62,331 nucleotides of DNA from Candidatus Skiveiella danica (GTDB lineage Bacteria; Pseudomonadota; Gammaproteobacteria; Burkholderiales; Burkholderiaceae_C): assembly GCA_016721925.1 (NCBI GenBank), contig JADKHE010000015.1, forward strand, positions 1 to 62,331. Reading direction: 5' to 3'. Below are positions 37,157-46,626 of the stretch, in pieces (position 1 is the first letter of the stretch; each line of letters starts with the position of its first letter). The notes beneath the pieces were generated by a model. The model was not told the DNA's origin. It ran no database searches and was given only the letters and a program-made list of their open reading frames with translations. The position numbers and the translations under genes were made by a program.

Positions 37157-38799
37157 AACATGGTGCCGGACTGGCGATGGGCATCGTTGCCGTGGGCCTG
37201 CTGGCCGCAGGTGGCGGCTACTGGCTGGGCAGCAAGGGGGGCACTGCGACGAGCGCTGGCACAACTGCGGCCCCGGCGGGGGCCACGACTGCGGCCGGAG
37301 AGGCCGGGAAAAAGGAAAGAAAACTTCTCCACTACCGCAATCCGATGGGCCTGCCGGACACTTCGCCCACCCCGAAGAAAGACCCGATGGGCATGGACTA
37401 CATTGCCGTTTTCGAAGGTGAGGACACGGGCGAGCCGGCCGCAGCCGGTCAGATCAGGATCAGCACAGAAAAGGTCCAGAAGCTCGGCGTTCGAACACAG
37501 GCCGCCCAGTCGCGCACGCTGGACCGGACCGTGCGTGCCGCGGGCCGGGTCGAGCCCGACGAGCGTCGGCTCTATGCCATCGCGCCAAAGTTTGAAGGTT
37601 ACGTCGAACGCCTGCATGTCAACGTCACGGGGCAGCCCGTGAGCAAGGGCCAGCCGCTGTTCGAGGTCTACAGCCCAGAACTGGTTTCCGCCCAGCGCGA
37701 ATACGCCATTGCCGTGCAGGGCGTGGCCTCGCTGAAGGAGGCCGGCGGCCCTGCGCTGGCGGGCATGCAGCAGCTTGCCGGATCGAGCCTGCAACGCCTG
37801 AGAAACTGGGATATCTCCGATGAGCAGATCAAGGCGCTGGCCAGCTCGGGCGAGGCGAAGCGGACCCTGACCTTCCGCTCCACAGCCTCCGGGATCGTGA
37901 CCGAGAAAAAGGCGCTCCAGGGCATGCGTTTCATGCCCGGCGAGGCGCTTTATCAGGTGGCCGACCTGTCTTCTGTCTGGGTCATCGCCGATGTCTTCGA
38001 GCAGGACATCGGGCTGATCAAGTCTGGTTCCACAGCGAAGATCAGGATCAATGCCTATCCCGACAAGCTGTTCGAGGGCAAGGTGACCTATGTCTATCCG
38101 ACGCTCAAGGCGGAGACGCGCACCGTGCCGGTCCGGGTGGAACTGGCCAACCCGGGCCTGCTGCTCAAGCCGGCCATGTTCGCGCAGGTGGAACTGTCAG
38201 TATCGAGCAAAGGGTCGGTGGTCAGCGTGCCGGTGTCGGCTGTCATCGACAGCGGCAAGCGCCAGATCGTGCTGATCCAGAAAGGCGAAGGGCGCTTCGA
38301 GCCGCGCGAGGTCAAGCTGGGTGCGCGCAGCGACACGTACGTGGAAGTCATCGAAGGTGTGAAGGACGGCGAGCAGGTGGTGGTGGCGGCCAACTTCCTG
38401 ATCGACGCCGAGAGCAATCTCAAGGCAGCGATCAGCGGCTTCAGCAGCGCCCCCGCTGCGGCACCCGCCAAGGCTGAAATGCCCTCAACGACGAGCCCGG
38501 GCACACCCAAGGGCGCCGGCCACCAGGGCGAAGGCACCGTCGACAGCGTGGACGCGAAGGCGGGCACGATCAGCCTCAGTCACGGCCCGGTGCCCAGCCT
38601 GAAATGGCCGGCCATGACCATGGAATTCAAGGCCGCCAATGCGTCGCTGCTGCAAGGGCTCAAGCCCGGCGCCAAAATCGCCATCGAGTTCATTGAGCGC
38701 CAGCCCGGCGAATGGGTCATCACCAGGGTAGATCCAGTGGCGGTGAACGCCTCCGCTGGTGCACCAGCGTCGGCAGCAAAAGCCCACACCGGTCATTGA
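37153..38799 (+). CDS. cusB: CusB membrane-fusion protein with C-terminal CusF domain
   Basis: A 548-aa adaptor. N-terminal anchor (IVAVGLLAAGGGYWLGSKGG), a heavy-metal-binding segment (LHYRNPMG...DPMGMDY), the usual lipoyl, hairpin, barrel and proximal domains (APKFEGYVERLHVN, SSVWVIADVFEQDIG), and then a linker and an added CusF domain at about 455-530 with VPSLKWPAMTMEF. In that domain the Trp and both Met of CusF are kept. The fusion gives each adaptor its own copper chaperone. It is coupled to cusC and lies 12 bases before cusA. Confidence 0.92.
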   Translation: MKHGAGLAMGIVAVGLLAAGGGYWLGSKGGTATSAGTTAAPAGATTAAGEAGKKERKLLHYRNPMGLPDTSPTPKKDPMGMDYIAVFEGEDTGEPAAAGQIRISTEKVQKLGVRTQAAQSRTLDRTVRAAGRVEPDERRLYAIAPKFEGYVERLHVNVTGQPVSKGQPLFEVYSPELVSAQREYAIAVQGVASLKEAGGPALAGMQQLAGSSLQRLRNWDISDEQIKALASSGEAKRTLTFRSTASGIVTEKKALQGMRFMPGEALYQVADLSSVWVIADVFEQDIGLIKSGSTAKIRINAYPDKLFEGKVTYVYPTLKAETRTVPVRVELANPGLLLKPAMFAQVELSVSSKGSVVSVPVSAVIDSGKRQIVLIQKGEGRFEPREVKLGARSDTYVEVIEGVKDGEQVVVAANFLIDAESNLKAAISGFSSAPAAAPAKAEMPSTTSPGTPKGAGHQGEGTVDSVDAKAGTISLSHGPVPSLKWPAMTMEFKAANASLLQGLKPGAKIAIEFIERQPGEWVITRVDPVAVNASAGAPASAAKAHTGH

Positions 38800-38811
38800 C
38801 CCGGAGACACC

Positions 38812-41800
38812 ATGCTGGCCCACATCATCGACTGGTCGGGCAGGAACCGTTTCCTGGTCCTGCTCGCCACCCTTTTCATCACTGTGTGGGGCGTCTTTGC
38901 TGTCCTGCGCACGCCGATCGATGCCCTGCCGGACCTCTCGGACGTGCAGGTCATCGTCTACACCGAAGTCCCCGGGCAGGCGCCGCAGGTGGTGGAGGAC
39001 CAGGTCACGTACCCGCTGACGACCGCCATGCTGTCGGTGCCGAAGTCGAAAGTGGTGCGCGGGTTTTCCTTCTTCGGCGCGTCATTCGTCTACATCATCT
39101 TCGAGGACGGCACCGACATCTACTGGGCCCGCTCGCGGGTGCTGGAGTACCTCAATTTCGCCTCCGGACGCATGCCCAAGGGGGTTACGCCGCAGATCGG
39201 TCCGGACGCCACGGGTGTGGGCTGGGTCTACCAGTACGCACTACTGGCGAAAGACAAGACGCTGGCCGAACTGCGTTCCATTCAGGACTGGTATGTCCGC
39301 TACCAGCTGACCAAGGCGCACGGGGTGGCCGAGGTGGCATCGGTCGGCGGCTTCGTGCAGACCTACCAGGTCACGGTCGATCCGGTCAAGCTGCGCGCCT
39401 TTGGCATTCCGCTGATGAAAGTGGCCCAGGCGATCCGGGACTCCAACCGCGACGTCGGCGGGCGCGCCGTGGAGATGGCCGAGACCGAATACATGGTGCG
39501 TGGCATGGGCTACCTGCGCGGCAAGGCGGATATCGAAATGCTGGTCGTCAAGAGCGACAAGGGCACGCCCGTGCTGATCCGCGACATCGCAAGGGTGGAA
39601 CTGACGCCTGACGAACGGCGCGGCCTGACCGAACTCAACGGCGAAGGTGAAGTGGTGTCCGGCATAGCCATGGCGCGGTATGGTCAGAACGCGCTTGAAG
39701 TGATTGCCAACCTGAAGGAGAAGATCGCGGAGATCGGACCCGGTCTGCCTGCCGGCGTCACGGTACAGACGGTCTACGACCGTTCCGAGCTGATCAACCG
39801 CGCGATTTCCACCCTCAAGCGCACTCTGATTGAGGAGTCCCTCATTGTCGCGCTGGTCTGCATCGTCTTCCTGATGCATGTGCGCAGCGCGCTGGTCGCC
39901 ATCCTGATGTTGCCGGTGGGCATATTGATCTCCTTCATCGCCATGCGGTTGCTGGGCATGAGCTCCAACCTCATGAGCCTGGGCGGCATTGCGATTGCCA
40001 TCGGCGCGATGATCGACGCGGCCATCGTGATGATCGAGAACGCGCACAAGCATCTCGAACGATTGCCCGAAGGTCATTCCACGAAGGACCGGTTCGATGC
40101 CATGCTGGCGGCCTGCAAGGAGGTTGGCCCGGCGCTGTTCTTCTCGCTGCTGATCATCACCGTGTCGTTCCTGCCGGTCTTCGCACTCGAAGGCCAGGAA
40201 GGCCGCCTGTTCTCGCCACTGGCCTATACCAAGACCTTTTCCATGGCGGGCGCGGCGCTGCTGTCGATCACGCTGGTGCCGGTGCTGATGCTGCTCTTCA
40301 TCCGCGGCAAAATCATGCCGGAGGCGAAGAACCCGGTGAACCGCTTTCTGATCTGGGTCTATCGACCGATCATCGCCGGCGTGATGCGCTGGAAGAAACT
40401 GACCGTGCTTGCGGCACTGGTTGTGCTGGGCATTTCGTTTTACCCGGCCTCCCGGCTCGGCTCGGAGTTCATGCCCACGCTCAACGAAGGCTCGCTGCTC
40501 TACATGCCGGCATCGCTGCCCGGCATGTCGATCACCAAGGCCGCCGAGCTGCTGCAGACGCAGGACAAGATCATCAAGAGCTTCCCGGAAGTGTCGTCGG
40601 TCTATGGCAAGGCAGGTCGTGCCAACACCGCCACCGACCCGGCGCCGACCGAGATGTTCGAGACGGTGATCAACCTCAAGCCGGAATCGCAGTGGCGTCC
40701 CGGCATGAATACCGACAAGCTGATCGCGGAACTCGACCGCGCGCTTCAGTTCCCCGGTGTGGCGAACTCCTGGACGATGCCGATCAAGGCGCGCATCGAC
40801 ATGCTGTCCACCGGCATCCGCACACCGATCGGCATCAAGGTCTTCGGCAAGGACCTCGTCGAGATGGAGAAGCTGGCGCGGCAGATTGAGACCGTGGTGA
40901 AAGCGGTGCCCGGCACCACGAGCGCGTTTGCCGAGCGCATCACAGGCGGCTTTTACCTCAACATCGAACCCGATCGCGAGCAGCTGGCGCGCTATGGCCT
41001 GGCGGTCGGCGACCTGCTCGATGTGGTCGGCACCGCACTGGGCGGCGAAATGGTGACCACCACCGTCGAGGGCCGCGAGCGTTATGGCGTGACCATCCGT
41101 TACCCGCGCGAGTTGCGCAGCGACCCGCAGCAGATCGCGCGCGAGGTGCTGATTCCCACGATGGACGGCGCCATGATCCCGCTGGGGCAGTTAGCCAAGG
41201 TCGTCGTCGCCAAGGGTGCCCCCGGCATCCGCACCGAGAATGCGCTGCTGTCAGCTTACATCTTCGTCGACATCCGCGACCGCGACATCGGCGGCTACGT
41301 GGCGGATGCGAAGAAGGCGGTGGCCGAACAGGTCAAGTTCCCGCCCGGTTACTACGTGACCTGGAGCGGCCAGTTCGAATACATGGAGCGCGCCATCGAG
41401 AAAATGAAGATCGTGATCCCGGTGACGCTGCTGATCATTTTCTTGCTGCTCTACCTCAACTTCCGGCGCATCACGGAGACGCTGATCGTGATGCTGTCGG
41501 TCCCCTTCGCACTTGTGGGTGGGGTATGGTTGATGTGGCTGCTCAACTACAACCTGTCGGTGGCCGTGGCGGTCGGCTTTATTGCCCTGGCCGGGGTGGC
41601 CGCGGAGACCGGCGTGATCATGCTGATCTACCTGGATCATGCCTGGGAGGACGTGAAGGTCAAATGCCGCGCTGCCGGGCGCGAGCCTGGCGCGGGTGAC
41701 CTCTACGGGGCGGTGATGGAGGGCGCGGTGGAGCGCGTGCGGCCCAAAATGATGACCGTCGTGGCGATCATGGCCGGCCTGCTGCCGATCATGTGGGGCA

Positions 41801-41946
41801 CAGGAACGGGCTCCGAGGTCATGAGCCGGATTGCTGCCCCCATGGTGGGCGGCATGATCTCCAGCACCGTGCTGACGCTGGCGGTGATCCCGGCCCTATA
41901 CGCGCTGGTCAAGCAATGGCGGCTTGGAAAAGGACTGGAAACATAG
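38812..41946 (+). CDS. cusA: CusA RND copper/silver pump
   Basis: A 1044-aa RND proton antiporter of the monovalent heavy-metal class. The fourth-helix motif IAIGAMIDAAIVMIENAHK is characteristic of Cu(I)/Ag(I) exporters (HME4), in contrast to the CzcA of this window. Twelve membrane helices and two periplasmic loops are expected, with Met-containing porter-domain segments (GSLLYMPASLPGMSITKA). It works with CusB and CusC to expel copper through both membranes. Intact, and its cluster order C-B-A is standard. Confidence 0.94.
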   Translation: MLAHIIDWSGRNRFLVLLATLFITVWGVFAVLRTPIDALPDLSDVQVIVYTEVPGQAPQVVEDQVTYPLTTAMLSVPKSKVVRGFSFFGASFVYIIFEDGTDIYWARSRVLEYLNFASGRMPKGVTPQIGPDATGVGWVYQYALLAKDKTLAELRSIQDWYVRYQLTKAHGVAEVASVGGFVQTYQVTVDPVKLRAFGIPLMKVAQAIRDSNRDVGGRAVEMAETEYMVRGMGYLRGKADIEMLVVKSDKGTPVLIRDIARVELTPDERRGLTELNGEGEVVSGIAMARYGQNALEVIANLKEKIAEIGPGLPAGVTVQTVYDRSELINRAISTLKRTLIEESLIVALVCIVFLMHVRSALVAILMLPVGILISFIAMRLLGMSSNLMSLGGIAIAIGAMIDAAIVMIENAHKHLERLPEGHSTKDRFDAMLAACKEVGPALFFSLLIITVSFLPVFALEGQEGRLFSPLAYTKTFSMAGAALLSITLVPVLMLLFIRGKIMPEAKNPVNRFLIWVYRPIIAGVMRWKKLTVLAALVVLGISFYPASRLGSEFMPTLNEGSLLYMPASLPGMSITKAAELLQTQDKIIKSFPEVSSVYGKAGRANTATDPAPTEMFETVINLKPESQWRPGMNTDKLIAELDRALQFPGVANSWTMPIKARIDMLSTGIRTPIGIKVFGKDLVEMEKLARQIETVVKAVPGTTSAFAERITGGFYLNIEPDREQLARYGLAVGDLLDVVGTALGGEMVTTTVEGRERYGVTIRYPRELRSDPQQIAREVLIPTMDGAMIPLGQLAKVVVAKGAPGIRTENALLSAYIFVDIRDRDIGGYVADAKKAVAEQVKFPPGYYVTWSGQFEYMERAIEKMKIVIPVTLLIIFLLLYLNFRRITETLIVMLSVPFALVGGVWLMWLLNYNLSVAVAVGFIALAGVAAETGVIMLIYLDHAWEDVKVKCRAAGREPGAGDLYGAVMEGAVERVRPKMMTVVAIMAGLLPIMWGTGTGSEVMSRIAAPMVGGMISSTVLTLAVIPALYALVKQWRLGKGLET

Positions 41947-41969
41947 GTTAAGTCCGAGCTTCTTTTTTG

Positions 41970-43826
41970 ATGTTCATCTTCATTTCCAGAACCCTGCAAA
42001 TTGCAGGCGCCGATGTGGGCCTACTGCGTTGCAGCGGTATGTTACGGCTCGCGGTTCTAGCCGTGGCGCTCGTCCCGGCGATCTATGCTCTGATCTATCT
42101 TTCGAGCGTCTGGGACTCCAACGCCAAGACTGGCGTGCTGCCAGTGGCGCTGGTCAACCTGGACGAAGGCATTCGCTATCAGGGTCAAGTCGTCAATATC
42201 GGCGTGGAGCTAAGCGATGCCTTGCTTGCGAAAGGCATCTTCGGTTGGCGCCACGTGACGGACGTCGATGTTGCGCGCAACGCTGTTGCCACAGGCCGCC
42301 TGGCCTTTGCAGTGATCATTCCAAGGGATTTCAGCGAACAGGCAGTGCCAGGCGCAGTCGCGGGCGGCGGAAAAATTCGGGTGATCCTGTCTGAGGGTAA
42401 CAACTACTCTTCTGCAGGTTTCGCCAGACGCTTTGCTGCCGAATTGAGTCATCAGGTGAACAAGACGCTAAGCGAAAAGCGCTGGGGGATGGTGTTGTCG
42501 ACCGCCGATGGTTCGCAAAACAGCCTCATTCAGCTGAAGGTAGCCGTGGCGCAATTACGCGTGGGCGCCAAAACCCTCGCCGACGGGGCTGTCCAATACA
42601 GTGCCGCGGCCACCGCGTTGTCTGGCGGCTTCCGCCAGGTGGCATCGGGTGTTCGCGTCATGGAGGCTCGCCTGCCTGCAGAGGATGACCTGAAGCCACT
42701 GAACTCAGGCTTGCAGCAGCTTGCCGCTGGCCAGCGCGAACTGGGTCGTGGGCTGGAGCTATTGCATACAGGGAGCGCCCGGTTGGCCGATGGCGCGCGC
42801 GAGATGCAGGTGCAAAGCGAAGGCGTACCATTTTTTGGTAGCAAGCTGTCCAAAGGCGCAGGCGCCCTGACTGCAGGGGCCATCCAACTGGGGGATGGGC
42901 TGGGTCGGGCGCGAGGGGCGAATGATCAGCTCACGCAAGGTACGGCGCAGCTGGACGCCGGTGTGACCCGCCTCACGGATGGTGTGCGGGCGCTGGGTGG
43001 CGGTGTGCGGACAATGGCGATGCGTCTCCCAGCCGACGAGCAGCTCGATGCCTTCTCGGCAGGCGGAAAGACGCTTTCTGACGGCGCGACCCGGTTGCTG
43101 GATGGCATCAGGCAGCTCGACGCAGTCCTTCCCCCAGCAGTGGGCAAGCAACGTGGCAGTGCACTCGGGCTGGCCGATTCGGTCGAACCCGAGTTGGAAA
43201 ACCTGGCCCCGGTTCCCAACAGCGGCAGCGCTTTTGCGCCCAACATGTTGGCAGTGGCGCTGTGGATCGGTGCGGTCATGTCGGCGTATCTGTTCAACAT
43301 GAACCTGATGCCCGCCAGCTTGGCGGGTGCACCGCGCTTGGCCCAGACGGTGGGTAAATTTATTGTCCCGGCTATGGTGACGTTGCTGCAGGCGAGCCTG
43401 GTCTTCTTGATGCTGGTGTTTGGTCTGGGTTTGCAGACACCCCATTTGCATCTCATCAACTTGCTTCTCACTATGGCCGTGGCGTCGTGGGCGTTTCTCG
43501 CCATGCTGTTCGCCATGCTTCGTGTCTTCGGTGAAGCCAGCAAGCTGCTGGCGGTGCTGCTGCTGACCCTGCAACTGGCCGCCGGTGGCGGCGTAATTCC
43601 GGTGGAACTCAGCGGCGGCCTGTTTCAGACAGTTCATGACTGGCTGCCTCTCACCTGGGTGGTCAAGGCCTTTCGGGCCAGCATGTTCGGCGCTTATGAC
43701 CACGGATGGGCCGATGCATGGGGTGCTGTGATCCTGGCCGGGGGGGTCGCGCTCCTGTTGGCTGCATTGATTGGCCGTTGGAAGGTTGTGCCCGATGCTG
43801 AATATCGCTCGGGCACCGAATTCTGA
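41970..43826 (+). CDS. YhgE/Pip-type ABC-2 membrane protein
   Basis: A 618-aa protein with an N-terminal helix (LAVLAVALVPAIYALIYLSS) and a large extracytoplasmic coiled region with repeated helical patterns (LQQLAAGQRELGRGLELL, GVTRLTDGVRALGGGVR), then five or so membrane helices (e.g. LLLTMAVASWAFLAMLFAML) at the C terminus. This is the YhgE/Pip architecture, related to ABC-2 permeases and known from phage infection protein Pip and type VII-associated proteins of Gram-positives. The function here is unknown. It follows cusA by 23 bases; no ATPase subunit is near. Confidence 0.78.
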   Translation: MFIFISRTLQIAGADVGLLRCSGMLRLAVLAVALVPAIYALIYLSSVWDSNAKTGVLPVALVNLDEGIRYQGQVVNIGVELSDALLAKGIFGWRHVTDVDVARNAVATGRLAFAVIIPRDFSEQAVPGAVAGGGKIRVILSEGNNYSSAGFARRFAAELSHQVNKTLSEKRWGMVLSTADGSQNSLIQLKVAVAQLRVGAKTLADGAVQYSAAATALSGGFRQVASGVRVMEARLPAEDDLKPLNSGLQQLAAGQRELGRGLELLHTGSARLADGAREMQVQSEGVPFFGSKLSKGAGALTAGAIQLGDGLGRARGANDQLTQGTAQLDAGVTRLTDGVRALGGGVRTMAMRLPADEQLDAFSAGGKTLSDGATRLLDGIRQLDAVLPPAVGKQRGSALGLADSVEPELENLAPVPNSGSAFAPNMLAVALWIGAVMSAYLFNMNLMPASLAGAPRLAQTVGKFIVPAMVTLLQASLVFLMLVFGLGLQTPHLHLINLLLTMAVASWAFLAMLFAMLRVFGEASKLLAVLLLTLQLAAGGGVIPVELSGGLFQTVHDWLPLTWVVKAFRASMFGAYDHGWADAWGAVILAGGVALLLAALIGRWKVVPDAEYRSGTEF

Positions 43827-43855
43827 GCTGCCAAATCCAGCTCAGGGCAATAAAT

Positions 43856-43872
43856 ATGGGGAAAATTCCCAT
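43856..43872. promoter_or_regulatory. Palindrome upstream of the decayed DUF6502 copy
   Basis: ATGGGGAAAATTCCCAT, 14/17 identical to the element at 20005-20021, ends 18 bases before the TTG codon corresponding to the full gene (19 bases there). Retention of this box in a decayed copy suggests either recent decay or continued use. Confidence 0.55.
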
Positions 43873-43890
43873 CTACCAAATTCAAAGTTC

Positions 43891-44313
43891 TTGCAGACTA
43901 TCTCCGAATCAAGTGCCGATCTTTCTCTTGCCGCCGCCTTGAACGTGATGGCGCCGCTGGTGGAGTTGCTCTTGCGTGAAGGTTTGACTCACTCTCGCTT
44001 TGTCAGGTCTGCAAAGATAAATGATTCAAGTGTCAGCACGTTAACTGGCATTCATCGCAAGGATGTTCGGGAATGGCGCTGGGTTGGCCAGCCGCTCCCG
44101 CAGGCTAAATGTCTTGCTCCTGTCATGGAGTTCTTTACCCGCTGGGCAAAAGACCCCGCGTATCGTGATCAGCAGGGACGCCCGCGTGCCTTGGATCGAG
44201 TCGGTGAACCCGGCACTTTTGAAGCCCTGGGTGCGTTCGATGTGTTATCCCCGACTGACCTTTCCCGCTGCACCTGCGACCGCCAGGCAGGAAAAGCGTG
44301 CCCACCCCGGTGA
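43891..44313 (+). pseudogene. Truncated DUF6502-type copy
   Basis: Homologous to the protein at 20041. Shared blocks include ADLSLAAAL, VELLLREG, STLTGIHRKDVREWR and GTFEAL. Compared with the full gene it lacks about 18 residues after the first helix (the segment around KKTFLEAAPG is replaced by SAK), the ATG equivalent to 20050 is ATC, and similarity stops near 44232; the frame then runs through unrelated sequence to 44313. Only the N-terminal half remains, so it is probably non-functional. It follows the YhgE/Pip gene and marks the right end of the copper block. Confidence 0.75.
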
Positions 44314-44624
44314 GTGACCGCTGATGAGTACCTCTTGGGACTCAATACCCGCTATGAAGCATACCGTTGGTCGACTGCTAATGGCCGTTAGCGCCAGTTC
44401 ACCCGCTAACATCGGCAAATCCTTACCTATGAGTTGAGACAAAAAATCGGCAGCGTAGGTCGAATGTACCGTGGATATACTGCCACGAGCAGATAGGTTC
44501 AAAGTCATCCGACGAAGTTGGCCCAACGTCTTGGCAGTGAGTAAATCGATGACCCGCTATTACTCAGCCCGTGGCATCTTTGGGCAGGCTCTGAATCAAA
44601 TGGCCGCCTCGCGGCAGGAGCGGG
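44314..44624. other. Junction region without a recognisable gene
   Basis: Between the decayed DUF6502 copy and the integration module I see no supported gene. A minus-strand frame from 44526 has a plausible stretch (DFLSQLIGKDLPMLAGELAL) but no start signal, and could be a remnant. No copy of the tRNA-Ser end or obvious inverted repeats was found here. Confidence 0.4.
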
Positions 44625-46190
44625 ATGAGCAGCTTTGACTCGCTGACCTTGGCGCTTGAGGCCTGGTTCGATACGCCGTTGCCCTATCTACCCGATGCGC
44701 TGCGCGAACGTATCGTGCAGGAGTTCTTTCCTATGCCTTGGGACAATCTGTCGGCTGACCAGCGACGCAGCGTGGCGTTGCAGTTGGACTATCAGCATGA
44801 CCCGGCCATGGAGAGTGACCGCCAGGACTGGTGGGATTTCTTTCAGCGCATGGATGCCGTCAAGGCCCAGATTACAGATTGGAATGCGGTGGCCACACCG
44901 ACCGCCGATGAACTGGCGTTGAAGGAAAAGCGCCTTGCGGAGCTTCAGAGAGAACTGGCCCGGATGGATGCACAGGTACGCCATGCCCGAGGTGACTACT
45001 TTCCCCAGCGCGAACTGAACGACGCAAAGGATGAAGCACCCGTGGCTGCGCCAACCCAAGCTGTTCGGTATATCGCCTACCCCAAAGCCATGCACCAGTT
45101 GGCCGCACGGCTGGGCGCGACACCGGAGGAATTGGCAGCGTGGGTATTTTGGGGCCCAGGGCAAGGTGGCATTGCCGCCTATGTCAATGCCAATGAGCTC
45201 GATCCGCCACCGAGGTTTCACTACGGCTTTGGCGGGAACGATGACTACGTATCGCCGTTGATGGCCACATGGTTCTCTGAAGAAGAAATTGCCCATTTCT
45301 CGCCGACCGAACGCTACATCACCGGCGAGGCACTGATTCAACGCTGGAAAGACAAGCCGGGCTTGCAGGCCGAGGCTTTCATCCTGGCCAAGATCCGCGA
45401 GTCGCGGCTGCAGGACATCCACCCCGGGTTCGGCGGCACCCGGGGTACCTTCCAGGAGCACGATGATTTCCCGCCGCTGACGAGCGGCTTGTTCATGGTG
45501 TCGCAGGTCGAGCAGGTTGAGGCCGAGGATTTTGCAAAACCCGTTGACAGGGGCCAGACATCGACTCCCATCCAACAGCCCATCAACGACTCTGCGGAAG
45601 ATATTGTCGGCCGCGGTGGTCCCAGCGCCGCCACGCAGCCCAACGCGATATTCCTTGCCATGGAGAACCTTTTGGCGAGCGAGTTGACGATGGCCTTTGT
45701 GGGCGATCGGGGCGAATCGGGTCTGGGCGCCAACAACATGCTGGAGATCTCGGCGCGGGGTGAGACCAGGCGCATTGCGTTGGCGGGGCTGAATCTGGTG
45801 GATCGCCGGCGCGGCTGCCTGAACAGCCAAGGCGTGATCCTGTTGGGGATGGCGCACAAGAAGACACTGACGCGCACCGACCAGAACGCGAGAAAGATGT
45901 CCCGGTTGCGAGACGTTTTCCGCCTGCATCTGGGCATCAACAAGGACCCCTTCGAGGCTTACCGAAAGGGTCGAGGATGGGTGCCGCACTTCCGTATTTC
46001 CGACAAACGCGGGGCGGCGGACGCGCGCGCGAAGCGAGAGGCTGAGCGCCGCACTGAATCATTCGAGGATCTGACTGAACGTGGCAACTCATTCGCCAAC
46101 TCGGGGCGGTCAGAGCGCTCATTCAATGACGATGACGACGATGCCGCAAGCGCCTGGCTGAGGGAGAACGATCCTGACGCCCGAGCCTGA
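44625..46190 (+). CDS. Hypothetical protein of the integration module
   Basis: A 521-aa soluble protein with no leader. N-terminal part is helical with a heptad-like segment (ELALKEKRLAELQRELARMD, about 95-115), the middle is glycine/aromatic-rich (FHYGFGGNDDYVSPL), and the C terminus is charged with an acidic run (DDDDD) before ASAWLREND. The family is unknown; comparable large proteins of unknown function precede AlpA and primase genes in P4-like elements. AGGAG precedes ATG 44625. It is separated by 131 bases from the AlpA-type gene and is probably a module gene rather than cargo. Confidence 0.65.
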   Translation: MSSFDSLTLALEAWFDTPLPYLPDALRERIVQEFFPMPWDNLSADQRRSVALQLDYQHDPAMESDRQDWWDFFQRMDAVKAQITDWNAVATPTADELALKEKRLAELQRELARMDAQVRHARGDYFPQRELNDAKDEAPVAAPTQAVRYIAYPKAMHQLAARLGATPEELAAWVFWGPGQGGIAAYVNANELDPPPRFHYGFGGNDDYVSPLMATWFSEEEIAHFSPTERYITGEALIQRWKDKPGLQAEAFILAKIRESRLQDIHPGFGGTRGTFQEHDDFPPLTSGLFMVSQVEQVEAEDFAKPVDRGQTSTPIQQPINDSAEDIVGRGGPSAATQPNAIFLAMENLLASELTMAFVGDRGESGLGANNMLEISARGETRRIALAGLNLVDRRRGCLNSQGVILLGMAHKKTLTRTDQNARKMSRLRDVFRLHLGINKDPFEAYRKGRGWVPHFRISDKRGAADARAKREAERRTESFEDLTERGNSFANSGRSERSFNDDDDDAASAWLRENDPDARA

Positions 46191-46321
46191 CAAATCGGCA
46201 TTTGTCATGACCGCTCGCAGCGGGCGCTTGCCGCGCCCAGCCTAGCTCTGCGGGGGATTTCATGTCTTGTCATGCGTAGTGTTGTGCGGAGCGCTTCCGC
46301 ACACCTCTACAAGGTGCAGAC

Positions 46322-46615
46322 ATGTCCAAAGCTCTTTCCACGACCGGCCGTCATACATCCCATCCGAACGCTGGCACGCACACCATCGCGCGGCTTCCCA
46401 CCGCAAAGGCGGAGTCGGGCTACTCCCGTTCCACGATATATCTCCGCATGTCCCAGGGTCTGTGGACCAAGCAGATCCGCCTGGGGCCGCGCTGCATTGG
46501 CTGGCCGGCCAGCGACATCTCGGCGCTGAACGCGGCCCGCATTGCCGGTAAGACGGACGAGGAGATCCGCGCACTGGTCGTGAAGCTGGAAGCAGCCCGC
46601 AAGTCGGTGTTCTAA
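46322..46615 (+). CDS. AlpA-type excisionase/regulator
   Basis: A 97-aa small DNA-binding protein of the AlpA/MerR-like HTH family: KAESGYSRSTIYLRMSQGLW provides the recognition helix and wing, followed by IRLGPRCIGWPASDISALN. AlpA proteins regulate integrase expression and excision in P4-like elements. The start has AAGGTG upstream. It is directly before the primase-like gene and may act on the tRNA-proximal integrase. Confidence 0.82.
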   Translation: MSKALSTTGRHTSHPNAGTHTIARLPTAKAESGYSRSTIYLRMSQGLWTKQIRLGPRCIGWPASDISALNAARIAGKTDEEIRALVVKLEAARKSVF

Positions 46616-46626
46616 AGGTGACGCCA

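Noticed and set aside
44245..44526. Minus-strand 93-codon frame
   Set aside because: Some protein-like stretches but no ribosome site, and it overlaps the tail of the DUF6502 remnant.
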